Part shown: positions 6,950 through 15,500 of the stretch, piece by piece | Layout of the letters: every line of letters begins with the position of its first letter | Numbering within the stretch: the stretch's first letter is position 1 | Source: UBA8752 sp036159995 | GTDB lineage: Bacteria; Bacteroidota; Bacteroidia; Flavobacteriales_D; Sanyastnellaceae | NCBI GenBank assembly: GCA_036159995.1 | Contig: JAYYEI010000039.1 | Span: 1 to 35,904 of the forward strand | Length of the DNA: 35,904 bases | Direction of reading: 5' to 3' | The notes under the pieces: model-generated | Databases searched by the model: none | Told to the model about the DNA's origin: nothing | Seen by the model: only the letters and a program-made list of their open reading frames with translations | Made by a program: the position numbers and the translations under genes

Positions 6950-8325
6950 CGGGCGAATTCGAGTCGGCGGCCCGCATGGCTCACGCCGTCGGCCGGTTCG
7001 ATGACGCGTTCGCCGTCCCAGACTTGAACACCGTTGACCCAGGTGCCCGCCACCCGGGCGGAGAAGCGGTCACCGGTGAAGGGCGACCAGCCGCACTTGC
7101 TCAGGATGCCGGACTCGGAGACGGTCCAGGGGGAGTTGGGATCGACCAGCACGAAGTCAGCCGCGTAGCCCGGGCGCAGGTAGCCGCGGTCCGGAATATC
7201 GAACAGCTCAGCGACGCGGTGGGCGGTCAAGCGGGGAATGTCGGTCAGGTCGAGCCATCCTTGGGCCACCCCTTCGTAGAGGGCCACGAGGGCGTGCTGG
7301 ACGAGTGGGCCGCCAGAAGGGGCTTTCCAATAGTGGTTGGACTTCTCTTCCACCGTGTGGGGGGCATGGTCCGTCGCGAGCACGTCGATGGCGCCGCCCG
7401 GCTTGAGGGCAGCCCGGATGGCGGCTCGATCCTCTGCGGTTTTCACGGCTGGATTCCACTTGATGCGCGTGCCGCGGTCGGCGTAGTCGGCATCCGTGAA
7501 CCAGAGATGGTGGGTGCAGGCTTCGGCCGTGACGCGCTTCTCGGACAGCGGCTTGCTGCCGTCGAAGAGGCCGAGTTCGCGGGCTGTCGAGATGTGCAGG
7601 ACATGGAGCCGGGCTCCGGTGCGGGTGGCGAGTTCGACGGCACGGGAGGAGCTGCGGTAGCAGGCCTCGGCACTGCGGATGAGGGGGTGCTGGCCGATGG
7701 GCACGGCGTCGCCGAACTGCGCCTTGGCGGCTGCCGCGTTGGCCCGGATGGTGGCCTCGTCCTCGCAATGCGTGGCGATGAGCATCGGGCATTCTTTGAA
7801 GATGCCTTCGAGGACGGCCGCGTCGTCGACGAGCATGTCGCCGGTGGAGCTGCCCATGAACACCTTGACGCCACAGACCCGTTTGGGGTCGGTTTTCAAG
7901 ACTTCGTCAAGGTTGCCGTTGGAGGCGCCCATGAAGAAGCTGTAGTTCGCCGGGCTGACCTCGGCCGCCCGGTCGTACTTGTCCTGCAACAGCTCCTGGG
8001 TCAGGGCCTGCGGGACGGTGTTGGGCATCTCCATGAAGGTGGTGATGCCTCCGGCCACGGCGGCGCGGGATTCGGTGGCGATCTCGGCTTTGTGGGTGAG
8101 GCCGGGTTCGCGGAAATGAACCTGGTCGTCGATCATGCCCGGCAGGAGGTGGAGCCCGACGCAATCGTGCAGTTTGGCTTGGTGGGCGGTGTCCGCCACA
8201 GCCGGGTCGGCGCTCTGTCGGAGGTTGGGTCCGACGGCGACGATGCGGTCACCGGAGATGAGCAGGTCGGCCGTCTCGACACGGCCTTCGTGGACAAGGG
8301 TGGCGCCGGCGAAGAGGTGGGTCAT
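6946..8325 (-). CDS. pyrC: Dihydroorotase (amidohydrolase family)
   Basis: Dihydroorotase closes carbamoyl-aspartate to dihydroorotate in pyrimidine synthesis. The 459-residue protein has the amidohydrolase barrel with GMIDDQVHFREPG, GGITTFMEMPNT, the lysine segment VKVFMGSSTGDML, and histidines in ATHCEDEA and LHVLHIS. The catalytic Asp lies in LATDHAPH, and the C-terminal urease-like segment is VDPNSPWTV. The first metal-binding His of the usual HxH is Gln here (Q68-V-H70); the other ligands are present. As I recall, this DDQVHFRE variant is common in Bacteroidota dihydroorotases. I chose the ATG at 8325, which overlaps the upstream glycosyltransferase stop by four bases. A longer reading from 8664 would lie wholly over the neighbour. 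Allantoinase is an unlikely alternative. Confidence 0.92.
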   Translation of the reverse strand: MTHLFAGATLVHEGRVETADLLISGDRIVAVGPNLRQSADPAVADTAHQAKLHDCVGLHLLPGMIDDQVHFREPGLTHKAEIATESRAAVAGGITTFMEMPNTVPQALTQELLQDKYDRAAEVSPANYSFFMGASNGNLDEVLKTDPKRVCGVKVFMGSSTGDMLVDDAAVLEGIFKECPMLIATHCEDEATIRANAAAAKAQFGDAVPIGQHPLIRSAEACYRSSSRAVELATRTGARLHVLHISTARELGLFDGSKPLSEKRVTAEACTHHLWFTDADYADRGTRIKWNPAVKTAEDRAAIRAALKPGGAIDVLATDHAPHTVEEKSNHYWKAPSGGPLVQHALVALYEGVAQGWLDLTDIPRLTAHRVAELFDIPDRGYLRPGYAADFVLVDPNSPWTVSESGILSKCGWSPFTGDRFSARVAGTWVNGVQVWDGERVIEPADGVSHAGRRLEFAR

Positions 8326-9086
8326 GCGTCGGGGGTGGCGGGTTGGATGTCGAACCGCCGCATCTGGAGCACGCCGAGGAAGGCTTCGCGGAAGATGTTG
8401 AGGCTCATCTTGGAGGTGCCCAATTCGCGGTCGACGAAGGTGATGGGCACTTCGGCGATCGGGAAGCCCAGCTTGCGGGCATTGTACTTCATCTCGATCT
8501 GGAAGGCGTACCCGATGAAGTGGATGTGGTCGAGCCGGATGGTGCGCAACGTTTCCGCTCGATAGCACTTGAATCCGGCGGTGGGGTCCTTGACGCCGAG
8601 GCCGAGGACCGCGTTGACGTAGAGGGAAGCGCCATAGCTCATGGCGATCCGGTGCCAGGGCCAATTGGACACCCCTCCACCCTTTGTGTAGCGGGAGCCG
8701 ACGGCCACTCCGGCCCCATCGAGACAGGCTTCGCGCAGGCGTTCGAGGTCGTTGGGGTTGTGGCTGAAATCGGCGTCCATCTCGAAGAGGTACGCGTAGC
8801 CTTGCTCAAGGCCCCATTTGAAGCCGGCGATGTAGGCGGTGCCGAGGCCGAGCTTGCCCGAGCGCTCGAGCAGGTGGATTCGTCCTTCGTGGCGGGCCTG
8901 AGCCTCACGCACCAGGTCGGCAGTGCCGTCGGGAGAACCGTCATCGACCACCAGCACGTGGAAGGCGTCACCTCTCTTCGGGGTCAACGCCATGACGGTG
9001 TCGAGCATCCGGGGGATGTTCTCCTTCTCGTTGTAGGTGGGGATGATGACGAGGCTGTCGGACACGGCGGGCAGGTTCAGGCTCAC
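8322..9086 (-). CDS. Polyprenol-phosphate mannosyltransferase-like GT2 glycosyltransferase
   Basis: This 254-residue cytoplasmic-face enzyme is of the Dpm1/polyprenol monophosphomannose synthase type. It would move a sugar, probably mannose, from a nucleotide sugar to polyprenyl phosphate. Visible motifs are VIIPTYNEKENI, VVDDGSPDGT, the metal-binding FEMDADFSHNP (DxD-like) and GSRYTKGGGVSNW. Late in the protein, FQIEMKYNARK, ITFVDRELGTSKMS and the terminal helix are typical. It has no C-terminal membrane domain, like the short bacterial Dpm1 form. The start codon is GTG 9086, 6 bases after the stop of the pseudouridine-synthase-like gene. Its stop overlaps the dihydroorotase ATG. The sugar and the final acceptor (glycoprotein or lipid) are not shown by the sequence. 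Confidence 0.92.
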   Translation of the reverse strand: MSLNLPAVSDSLVIIPTYNEKENIPRMLDTVMALTPKRGDAFHVLVVDDGSPDGTADLVREAQARHEGRIHLLERSGKLGLGTAYIAGFKWGLEQGYAYLFEMDADFSHNPNDLERLREACLDGAGVAVGSRYTKGGGVSNWPWHRIAMSYGASLYVNAVLGLGVKDPTAGFKCYRAETLRTIRLDHIHFIGYAFQIEMKYNARKLGFPIAEVPITFVDRELGTSKMSLNIFREAFLGVLQMRRFDIQPATPDA

Positions 9087-9092
9087 TCTCGA

Positions 9093-10082
9093 TTACAGGC
9101 TCATGCGGAGCAGGTTCAATTCTTCCCGGTCCAACGTGCGCCAATGGCCACGGGGAAGGTCCTTCTTGGTCAGGGGGCCCAACACGGTCCGGTCGAGGCG
9201 CTCCACGGTGTAGCCGAAATGCTCGAGCAGCATGGTCAGCGCCTTGGGCCGGTTGGAATGCATTTCCACCCCGATTTCCCGCGGCTTCTTGGCCTCATCG
9301 ATGAACTCGGCTGTGGAGCACTTGATGAACCCGCGCTCCGTCTCAACCCCCTCGACCATGGCGGCGAGGTGTTCGGCCTTCATCTTCTGGCGCAGGGTGA
9401 CGTGGTAGAGCTGGCGGAATTTGGTGCCCGAGGCCCGCATCCGCTCGGCCATTTCGGGGTCGTTCGTGAACAGCAGGAGTCCGGTGTCCATGCGCTCCAT
9501 CTTGTCGACGGGGTACAGGATTTCGCGGGTGGCGTTCTTGACCAGGTCCATGACCGTGCGCCGGCCCTGCTTGTCGCCTGCGGTGCCCAGGAAGTTCTTG
9601 GGCTTGTTGAGGACGACGTAATGCTTCTTCTCCGGCTTGATCCGCTGACCTTCCACGATGACCTCATCGGTCGGGTGGACTTTGGTGCCGAGTTCGGTCA
9701 CGACGGTGCCGTTGACCGTGACGGCTCCGGCGGTGATGAGGAGGTCGGCCTCGCGCCGCACGCAGACGCCGGAGTTGGCGATGAACTTGTTGAGGCGGAG
9801 CGGAGCGTCCCCATCCTTGAGGGCGGGCCGCCGCTTGGGGCGGGCGGAGGGTCCACCTGGTCGGCGCGGTCCTCCTTTGCCTTTGACGGGCCCCTTGCCG
9901 CGGCCGGGCCCTTTGCCTCCCGGACCTCGGGAAGAATGGGCCTGGTCGTTTCCGGCTTCGGAAAGGCTCTGGCGCGAGCCGAAGCCGCGCTTCTCGTCAC
10001 CGGTGTCATTGGGCCGGCGGCGGTTCGGGTTTTCCGAACGGCCTGTTCGCTGTGGCCTGCGGGAGCGGGGACGGTCAGACAT
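9093..10082 (-). CDS. RsuA/RluB-like pseudouridine synthase with degraded active-site motifs
   Basis: The 329-residue protein has a basic Arg/Gly/Pro/Lys-rich tail (about residues 1-90), then an S4 RNA-binding domain (LNKFIANSGVCVRREAD, VTVNGTVV), then an RsuA/RluB/E/F-type catalytic fold. The flanks are well kept (YVVLNKPKNF, GRRTVMDLV, LLLFTND, LTKKDLPRGHWR). The catalytic motif is not: family members read G-R-(L/M)-D-x-x-T-x-G, and here it is D193-K-M-E196-R-M-D-T-G201, with Glu at the nucleophilic Asp position. The later basic motif, usually (G)-K-N-R-(I/Q)-V-R-R, is NRPKALTM. The protein may bind rRNA without isomerising uridine. It is first in the four-gene operon, with TATCTTCG 18 bases upstream. 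Confidence 0.85.
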   Translation of the reverse strand: MSDRPRSRRPQRTGRSENPNRRRPNDTGDEKRGFGSRQSLSEAGNDQAHSSRGPGGKGPGRGKGPVKGKGGPRRPGGPSARPKRRPALKDGDAPLRLNKFIANSGVCVRREADLLITAGAVTVNGTVVTELGTKVHPTDEVIVEGQRIKPEKKHYVVLNKPKNFLGTAGDKQGRRTVMDLVKNATREILYPVDKMERMDTGLLLFTNDPEMAERMRASGTKFRQLYHVTLRQKMKAEHLAAMVEGVETERGFIKCSTAEFIDEAKKPREIGVEMHSNRPKALTMLLEHFGYTVERLDRTVLGPLTKKDLPRGHWRTLDREELNLLRMSL

Positions 10083-10100
10083 GGAATCGTGAGTGGCAGG

Positions 10101-10108
10101 CGAAGATA
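10101..10108 (-). promoter_or_regulatory. -7-like element of the RsuA-like/GT2/pyrC/DUF4296 operon (TATCTTCG)
   Basis: TATCTTCG ends 18 bases before the ATG at 10082. It is the only such element seen upstream of the four tightly spaced genes. Confidence 0.4.
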
Positions 10109-10129
10109 CGGTGCGCGCGTGCCGTCAAC

Positions 10130-11131
10130 TCAACGCCCCGGGGTGGTGCGCACGCGTTCATCCGCGGCAGGTCGGCCCTTGCGGCCGAAGAGGTAGGCCA
10201 CGGTGACCCCTTTTTCGAGGAAGGTCATCGCGTGTCGGGCCTCGCTGGCATCGAGCAGGGCACCCTCGATGCCCTCCACGACCGGGGTCTCTCCGCTCAG
10301 GTCGCTCGAGGCGAGGAAGCGGCTGTTGGTGATGTCGATCCAGCCGCCTTGGGCCCGCATCAAGGCACGGAACCGGCCGAATTGGATCCAGGCTCCGGCG
10401 CTCGCACTGGCGCCCCACCCGCTGATGTGCCAGTAGTGCTTGGTCCGGATGCCTTGCCAACGGACATCCGTGGCGCAGAGGACCAGCCCGAGGCTGGCGG
10501 CGCCCTGCAGGCCGAACCGCCACTTGCGGTTGGCCGTGTCCCACGTTTGGCGGGTGCGGCCCGCGCGGCCGAATTCGAGGTCGCGCTCGACGGCGACCCG
10601 GATGAAGTTCATTCCGTCGGAATGCTCAAAGTTGAAGTCCCGCCAGGCCCAATCGAAGGGGGTGCGGTCGAAGCTCAGGCTGTCGATGACGCCGCTCACC
10701 TCGTGGACGGCGTGGGGAACCTTGTATTTGAGGTGGTCCCACCCCAGGCTGATCCACGTGGCCCCGGGGAGGAGGTCCCCTCCGCGGATCCGCCGGCCGA
10801 CGCGGGCGTTGAACTGAGGAATGGTGAAGGCCAAGGGATTCAAGTGAACGGCCGGATCAAAGGGGGCCGGCATGTCGGTCGCCTTGAGCCCATGGAAGGT
10901 CAGGTCAACACCGGGGGCGATGAGCCGCAGGTCGGTCCGGCCGTATTCGGCCCGGTGATAGCCCCAGTGCACATACCATTTGGCGTCGCCCTTGGGGGCG
11001 GCGACGTATCCGATGGCGCGTTCTATGGCCCGGCTTCCGGGTTGGGCGTGCATGGCGTTCGTGGCGAGCAGGAGCCAGGCCGTGGTCAGGGCGAGGCGAC
11101 GGGAACGAACTGCTGGACGACGGAGGCACAT
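10130..11131 (-). CDS. Conserved secreted or outer-membrane protein of unknown function
   Basis: A 333-residue protein with a signal peptide (LALTTAWLLLATNAMHAQ after a basic N-terminus). Alternating aromatic/polar strands suggest a beta-barrel. I recognise, without a family name, a pattern seen in other Bacteroidota: YVHWGYHRAEYGRTDLRL, a DLTFHGLKATD segment, AFTIPQFNARVGRRI and LGWDHLKYKV. The order is W-G-Y-(N/H)-R near the start, then IPQ-(Y/F)-N, then G-x-DH-(M/L)-KY. No enzyme motif is visible. The ATG at 11131 gives a normal signal peptide; a longer reading from 11635 would cross yraN on the other strand. The C-terminus ends in a basic tail after a strand (TVAYLFG). TACTTTTG ends 7 bases before the start. 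Confidence 0.75.
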   Translation of the reverse strand: MCLRRPAVRSRRLALTTAWLLLATNAMHAQPGSRAIERAIGYVAAPKGDAKWYVHWGYHRAEYGRTDLRLIAPGVDLTFHGLKATDMPAPFDPAVHLNPLAFTIPQFNARVGRRIRGGDLLPGATWISLGWDHLKYKVPHAVHEVSGVIDSLSFDRTPFDWAWRDFNFEHSDGMNFIRVAVERDLEFGRAGRTRQTWDTANRKWRFGLQGAASLGLVLCATDVRWQGIRTKHYWHISGWGASASAGAWIQFGRFRALMRAQGGWIDITNSRFLASSDLSGETPVVEGIEGALLDASEARHAMTFLEKGVTVAYLFGRKGRPAADERVRTTPGR

Positions 11132-11138
11132 GCGGCGG

Positions 11139-11146
11139 CAAAAGTA
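11139..11146 (-). promoter_or_regulatory. -7-like element 7 bases before the 333-residue protein gene (TACTTTTG)
   Basis: This is a perfect TAnnTTTG match, separated from the ATG at 11131 by CCGCCGC. Confidence 0.42.
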
Positions 11147-11182
11147 GCACGGTGGGCGGGGGAAGGCGGCGATGTTGGCTCC

Positions 11183-11560
11183 ATGGAAACGCAACGACAG
11201 GGCCTTGGACGGTGGGGCGAGGAGGTGGCCCTTGGACACGTCGTCCGCCGGGGCTGGGAGGTGCTCGCCCGGAATTGGCGGATTGGGAGGCTGGAGGTGG
11301 ACCTCATTGCCCGGGATGGCCCTTGGCCTGTCATCATTGAGATCAAGACCCGGACCGAGCCGGTGCAGGCGGATTGGCACCGCATGGCATCCCGGGCGCA
11401 ACAGGACAGGTTGATCCGGGCAGCCCGGGCCTTTCTCGCCCGGTACCCGGAGCGCAGCCTCGAGGTCCGCTTCGATGTGGTGGCGGTGCTCCGCAACCGG
11501 TATGGTCACCGCATTCTGCACACGGAAAGCGCCTTCTATCCGCTCCTTCCGGGTCGGTGA
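11183..11560 (+). CDS. YraN/UPF0102 family endonuclease-like protein
   Basis: This 125-residue protein carries the YraN pattern: GRWGEEVALGHVVRRGWEVLARN, then RLEVDLIARDG, then VIIEIKTRT. The Glu, Asp and E-x-K residues match the PD-(D/E)xK-type nuclease-like core, and length is normal. No experimentally settled function for the family is known to me; roles in recombination or RNA maturation are guesses. The ATG at 11183 fits the family's N-terminus, since the conserved GRxGE lies nine residues in. It diverges from the 333-residue protein gene and is followed by the coiled-coil gene on the same strand after about 70 bases. Confidence 0.9.
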   Translation: METQRQGLGRWGEEVALGHVVRRGWEVLARNWRIGRLEVDLIARDGPWPVIIEIKTRTEPVQADWHRMASRAQQDRLIRAARAFLARYPERSLEVRFDVVAVLRNRYGHRILHTESAFYPLLPGR

Positions 11561-11633
11561 AACGCACGGCGGGATGTGGGGATTGTCCCGGCGCCGGATG
11601 CGAACCGGGCCTGATTCGCCGTTCTTTCGACAC

Positions 11634-12506
11634 ATGGAACAGCGTTCGGTCTACCTCCTCATCATTGCGTTTCTCGCCCTCACGGCGGGCTATCTCGGGT
11701 ATCGGGTCTCCCAGCAGGGAGACATGATCGAGGTGCAGACCGGGCAGATCGCCGAGGGCAACCTCGAGCGCGAGGCCCTCGAGCTGGACCTGCAGAAGCT
11801 GCGGTTCAGCTACGACACCCTCCAGACGGAGAACAGCCTGATGATGGCGGAGATGTCCGCCCAGCGCAGTGAGATCGAGGGGCTGATCAAGAAGGTGCGC
11901 GACCGGAACTACAGTGTGTCCAAGCTCAAGAAGGAGACCGAGACGCTGCGCCGGATCATGCAGGGCTATGTGGTCACCATCGACAGCCTGAACCAGGCCA
12001 ACATTGCGTTGCAAGCCGAACGGGACGCGATGGCCGAACAGGTGAGCGCCATCGAAGAGCGCAATGCGGACCTGCAGCGCCGACAGGAGAACATGGAGGG
12101 CATCATCGAGGCCGGCCGGGTCCTGCAGGCGATGGACCTCAGTCCGGCGGCCATCCGCGTGGCCTCCAACGGTGCCCAGCGGGAAACCACCCGGGCCAAG
12201 CGGGCCGAAATGATCAAGACGTGCTTCACCCTGATGGAGAACCGCATTGCCGAGAAGGGAGAGCGCACCCTGTTCCTGGAGGTGCTCGACCCCGAGGGTC
12301 GTTTGCTGCCGCCCGGGGACCGCGCCCCGGTGGCGATGTCCGGCGGTGTGCCGGCGAGTGCGGCCCGTTCTGTAGAATACAACGGCGAGCGCATGGAGGC
12401 CTGCATCTTTTTCACGGCGGCGGAGCCGTTTGTCGAGGGGGTCTACACCGTGCACCTCGTGGACGGCGGCGAGCGCATCGCCACGACGGATCTGATTCTG
12501 CGTTGA
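11634..12506 (+). CDS. Membrane-anchored coiled-coil protein
   Basis: This 290-residue protein has one N-terminal membrane helix (VYLLIIAFLALTAGYLGYRV). A long coiled coil follows, at roughly residues 30-165, rich in Glu, Leu, Lys and Arg heptads (LEREALELDLQKLRFSYDTL and on). A small beta-rich C-terminal domain comes last, with FLEVLDPEGRLLPPGD, ACIFFTAAEPFVEGVYTV and TTDLILR. Similar Bacteroidota proteins have been annotated as chromosome-partitioning proteins, but no ParA ATPase motif is present, so I do not use that name. The ATG at 11634 puts the membrane helix at the N-terminus; an upstream extension has no support. It likely spans the inner membrane with the coiled coil outside. Its stop lies six bases from that of the convergent SBBP gene. 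Confidence 0.75.
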   Translation: MEQRSVYLLIIAFLALTAGYLGYRVSQQGDMIEVQTGQIAEGNLEREALELDLQKLRFSYDTLQTENSLMMAEMSAQRSEIEGLIKKVRDRNYSVSKLKKETETLRRIMQGYVVTIDSLNQANIALQAERDAMAEQVSAIEERNADLQRRQENMEGIIEAGRVLQAMDLSPAAIRVASNGAQRETTRAKRAEMIKTCFTLMENRIAEKGERTLFLEVLDPEGRLLPPGDRAPVAMSGGVPASAARSVEYNGERMEACIFFTAAEPFVEGVYTVHLVDGGERIATTDLILR

Positions 12507-12512
12507 TTCCGC

Positions 12513-15500
12513 TTAGCGGACGAGGGTCACCTTGCCCGTCTGTCGCTCTCGGCCCTTGCTGGTCGGGTAGTGCATCACCCATGTGTAGACGCCGGGCATG
12601 ACGAGGTGTTCGCCCGCTCCGATGCCGCCCGTTCCGTTCGCCGTACCCGGCCCTCCGACGCCTCCGGTCCAGTAGGCGCGCGGGTCTTCCGTGGCCCAGA
12701 TGCATTGGCCCCACCGGTCCCAGATCTCGAGGCGGTATCCGGGCACCAGGGTTGCATCGGACAGTCCCTGCAGATAGGTGCCCGTGCCATTGAGCCATTG
12801 GCTTTCCGGACGCCACCCATCGTTGAGTCCGTCGCCGTCCGGGGTGAAGGCGGAGGGCACATAGACGGGATAAATGAATTCGACTTCGACCACGTCGGCC
12901 GACCGACACCCATTGGTGTCCACTACGTGCAGGGTGAAGACCCCGTCCTCCTGCAACCACACTTCCGGGACAAGGCAGTCGTCGCAGGACAACGGTTCCG
13001 AAGGGCTCCACCAGAGTGAATCGATGGGGGCGCCTTGCACCGAGCCGTAGAGGAAGGTCGGCTCGAGCCATTCTTGGCGCTGGTCCGGACCGGCCTCCAC
13101 GGTGGGCCGCGGCCAGACGAGGACGTCGACTTCCGCTGAGGCCACGCAGCCGTCGGCGTCCGTGACGTAGGCGGTGAAGGTTTGAGAGGTCTCGGTGACC
13201 ACGGTCGTCTGGGCGGCAGCGGGGTTGGTCACCAGGGCGCCCGGCACCCATTGATAGGCCACGCCGCCGGAAGCGGAGACCGCGAAGGGCTCACCGGCGC
13301 ACACCGATCCCCCCGGCTCCACGAAGGCTTCGGGGACGAGGAGTTCGACGGTGACTTCGTCCGTGCCCTCTCCGCAGAGGTTGGTGATGGTCACCGTGTA
13401 GGTGGTGGTCTCCTGGGGTGTGGCGAAGGGGGTTTGGCTGGCGGGATTGTTGAGGCCGGTCGTCGGGGACCACACCCATGTGCTGCCGTCGGCGGCCTGC
13501 AGCTGGACGGACTGCCCAATGCAGAGGGGGACGTTGGGATACAGATTGCCTCCGGGCGCCCCGGGCACGACCGACACGGTCACATCATGGAACCGCTCGC
13601 ACCCCTCCGGTGTGGTGACCGTGACAGAGTAGGTGGTGGTCTCGACCGGGGAGGCCACCGGGTCCGGGGCGCTTGGGTCCGAGAGCCAATCAATGGGTTG
13701 CCAGTCGTAGTCCCAGCCCGAAGCGGCGGGCTGGGGACTGGTGACGGCCAGGGGAGTGCCGTCGCCGAGGCAGATCTGGGTGTCGCCGGAAATTTCGGTC
13801 TGCATGTCGACGACTTCCACGGTGATCTCCACCGACTCGGTGCCGCACAGGGTCACGTCGGTCAGGGTGTAGGTCGTTGTGGCGGCCGGCTCCGCGACGG
13901 GGTTTCCGATGTCGGCGGCAGACAGTCCGGTGGCGGGGAACCAGCTCAGTTCACCGTTGCCTGACCCGTCCAGTTGGACGGACTCTCCGAGACACAGCGC
14001 GTCCACCGGGGGGACCTGGGGGTCGGCATTGGGGGCGATGGTCACCGTGACGTACGCCGTGTCCGGTTCCAGGCACCCGGTGGTGTCCTCCGCGATCACC
14101 TCGACTTCGAAGACGCCGTTGAGCCCGTAGAGGTGCAAGGGAGCGATCTCGTTGCTGAAGTTGGCGTCGCCGAAGTCCCAGGTGAAGGCCGCGGGACCGG
14201 CCGTGCTGTTTTCGAACTGGACGCTTTCGCCTTGGCAGAATTGGTCCGGTCCGTCGATGTCAATCTGGGCGTTGAGTTTACCGAGTTCGAATTTGAAGAC
14301 CCCCATGTTGCAGTTGGGACTGGGGTTGTCTGCGCTCCAGGCGCCCGCAGTGGCGGGGAAGTCGTTCATCCCGCCGCACCCGGCACAGACCGCCTGATAG
14401 ACGGTGCCATTCTGGTCGAATCGCGAGGAGCCGCCGTCGACGTGTTCGTTGGAGAAGGGGCCGCCGAAATAGCTGGCGTAGACGAGGTCCTCGGCGTCTG
14501 GGGAGAGGACGGCGAGGTAGAAGTCACTGCCGTCCGTGCTGCCTTGGAAGGGGCTGTCCGTGGTGGGCAAGCCAAAGGTGGTGCTCCCGGCGACGTCGGC
14601 TGTGCCGCCTGTGCCGTTTGTCTCCCCACCCCATCCGCTGATGTAGACCTGCTCGCACTCGCTCACGAGGAAGGCGGTCGGGCTGAGGTCGATGGTGGTG
14701 GAGCCTGTTCCGATGGCCGTTTGCCACTCGATGTCGCTCAGGTCCTGGAGGAAGCAGGTGATGTACTGGCCGCTGCCGGCGTTAGCGTAGACGTTGCCGA
14801 TGACGGGCATGCCTCCCCTTGCCTGTCCGTAGGCATAGGGGCGCCCGCTGCCGTCGCGTTGCACGAAGTAGACCTGGTCGTAGTCGGCCAGGCCGTGGTA
14901 GGTGCCGAACTGGGCGGTGATGTCGTCCGGGGAAGCGTTGAACTGGGCCACCCAGCCCTCAGTGTCCCCCAATGGAGCCGGCTGAATGGCCCCGTTGGGC
15001 AGGGGCAGGTTGGAGGACAGGGTGCCGCCGCCCACGAGGATTTCGAGGTTGTCGAGTCCACCGAAGCTGTTGTCGGGCGCGACTTCGATGCTGTAGGCGG
15101 CATCGCTTCCACTTCCGCCGAAGGTGCGTCCGCACAGGAGTTCGGAGAGGTCGGCGCTGAACCCGGCGATGAGTGCGTCGTGGGCACCGGCATTGGCCGG
15201 ACTGCCCGGCATCGGCAGGTCGGTCGAGGTGGTCGTGGTGGCAATCCAGAGGCTGCCTTCTGGGCCGATGTCGATTTGCCCGCGGTAGAAGTCACCAAAG
15301 TTGGCGCGGAGGCCGTTGGCGTTGTTCAATCCATCGATGCCGGACCCTCCGAAGAAGGTGGAGGCGTTGAGGGTGAAATCCCCGCCATCGAGGGTGAGGA
15401 GGTAGCAGTCGAGTCCGTTGGGTTGGGTGTCGGACCCGTAGATGGTGATGTCCACGGCGGCTCCCGGGCTGAAGTCGGGTTGGACGACGCCGGCGGTGGT

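Noticed and set aside
8326..8664. Upstream extension of the dihydroorotase frame
   Set aside because: It overlaps the glycosyltransferase in another frame and is Arg/Pro/His-rich; the ATG at 8325 overlapping the upstream stop is far better.
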